A stretch of 64,000 nt of DNA, from the NCBI RefSeq assembly GCF_024505055.1, contig NZ_JANIBL010000009.1, positions 34,238 to 98,237 on the forward strand, read 5' to 3'. The position numbers and the translations under genes were made by a program. Shown here piece after piece: positions 63,805 through 64,000 of this stretch; position 1 is the stretch's first letter, and each line of letters begins with the position of its first letter. Origin of the DNA: Methylomonas rosea (lineage in GTDB: Bacteria; Pseudomonadota; Gammaproteobacteria; Methylococcales; Methylomonadaceae). The notes under the pieces are model-generated. The model did no database searches, had not been told where the DNA came from, and saw only the letters and a program-made list of their open reading frames with translations.

Positions 63805-64000
63805 CCAAAGAAAAGGCGGCCCGAATGCCGCTTAGCTCACTCGGCACATCCCTGTACCTCGCCCTTCGGGTGCGATGCATGCAAATCGGCTGTCCTGCCG
63901 ATTTGTCCTGCGCTCCGGAGCTTTTATCGAGGGTCGGCGAAGGGGCTTCCCAGCCCCTCCGCCGACGCACCGCATCCATGCGGTGCCCCTCCGGGCTGAT

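Noticed and set aside
63548..63979. Minus-strand reading of 143 codons at the right edge
   Set aside because: Spans palindromic repeats and the end of the HELRH gene; low-complexity basic product typical of repeat translation.
1..64000. tRNA, rRNA, CRISPR array, integrase or transposase genes
   Set aside because: Looked for on both strands by eye; none found. Short or degenerate examples could be missed without a dedicated search.

Overview
The window looks like chromosome of a gammaproteobacterium with roughly 50% GC. It has gammaproteobacterial-type lpxK/kdsB, prmB-aroC, dbpA, creD, mepA and acnB genes, a PEP-CTERM exported protein, many two-component and c-di-GMP proteins, and paired ABC-type and NNP-type nitrate uptake with NirBD. 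This mix is typical of Methylococcales methanotrophs such as Methylomonas. That genus call is inference, because no methane-oxidation gene lies in the window.

Layout. 1-4254 (minus): nitrate ABC transporter (nrtA, nrtB, and a fused double ATPase cut by the window edge) behind a structured, attenuated leader. 4659-7709: an unknown gene with a homopolymer frameshift, a PEP-CTERM protein, a tiny protein and an HD-GYP regulator coupled to a very large hybrid histidine kinase (to 11401). 11843-15658 (minus): a peptidoglycan-binding/transglycosylase-like protein with a lipoprotein and two membrane proteins. 16379-18310: ftsH paralogue, preceded by a MITE-like element. 18447-23256 (minus): PhoD-like phosphatase, then an AT-rich segment with a phage-type lysis set (GH24 lysozyme, small two-helix membrane protein, M15 peptidase), lipoproteins and a truncated papain-like peptidase. 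23443-28756: LuxR regulator, hybrid kinase, second MITE copy, ABC-2 exporter. 29068-33296: NAD-type isocitrate dehydrogenase, Uma2 protein, aconitase B. 33446-40737: mixed genes (HIT, autotransporter, mepA, acyltransferase, dbpA, methyltransferase). 40979-45262: FixJ-like regulator, CBS-GGDEF cyclase, MCP-like protein, unknown. 45327-51661: NasT-type ANTAR antiterminator, NNP nitrate transporter, nirB-nirD-PhzF. 51677-56737: membrane, lipoprotein, periplasmic and HDOD proteins. 56826-63045: an eight-gene operon prmB-aroC-MFS-exbB-exbD-lpxK-ycaR-kdsB. 63079-64000: AT-rich HELRH-motif protein and dispersed repeats.

The most coherent story is nitrate assimilation. The nrt and nir operons lie about 43 kb apart and are divergently oriented. 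Each has a GG-N10-GC/GT (sigma-54-like) promoter candidate, followed by a leader with an identical AAAGGC hexaloop hairpin that overlaps the 5' arm of a strong intrinsic terminator. The outer base pair of that hairpin changes in a compensatory way (A-U in nrt, G-C in nir). This is the architecture expected for antitermination by an ANTAR protein, and a NasT-like ANTAR gene is encoded in the window beside the NNP transporter. Its receiver domain carries Asn where the phosphoacceptor Asp is expected.

I saw no tRNA, rRNA, CRISPR array, integrase or transposase gene.
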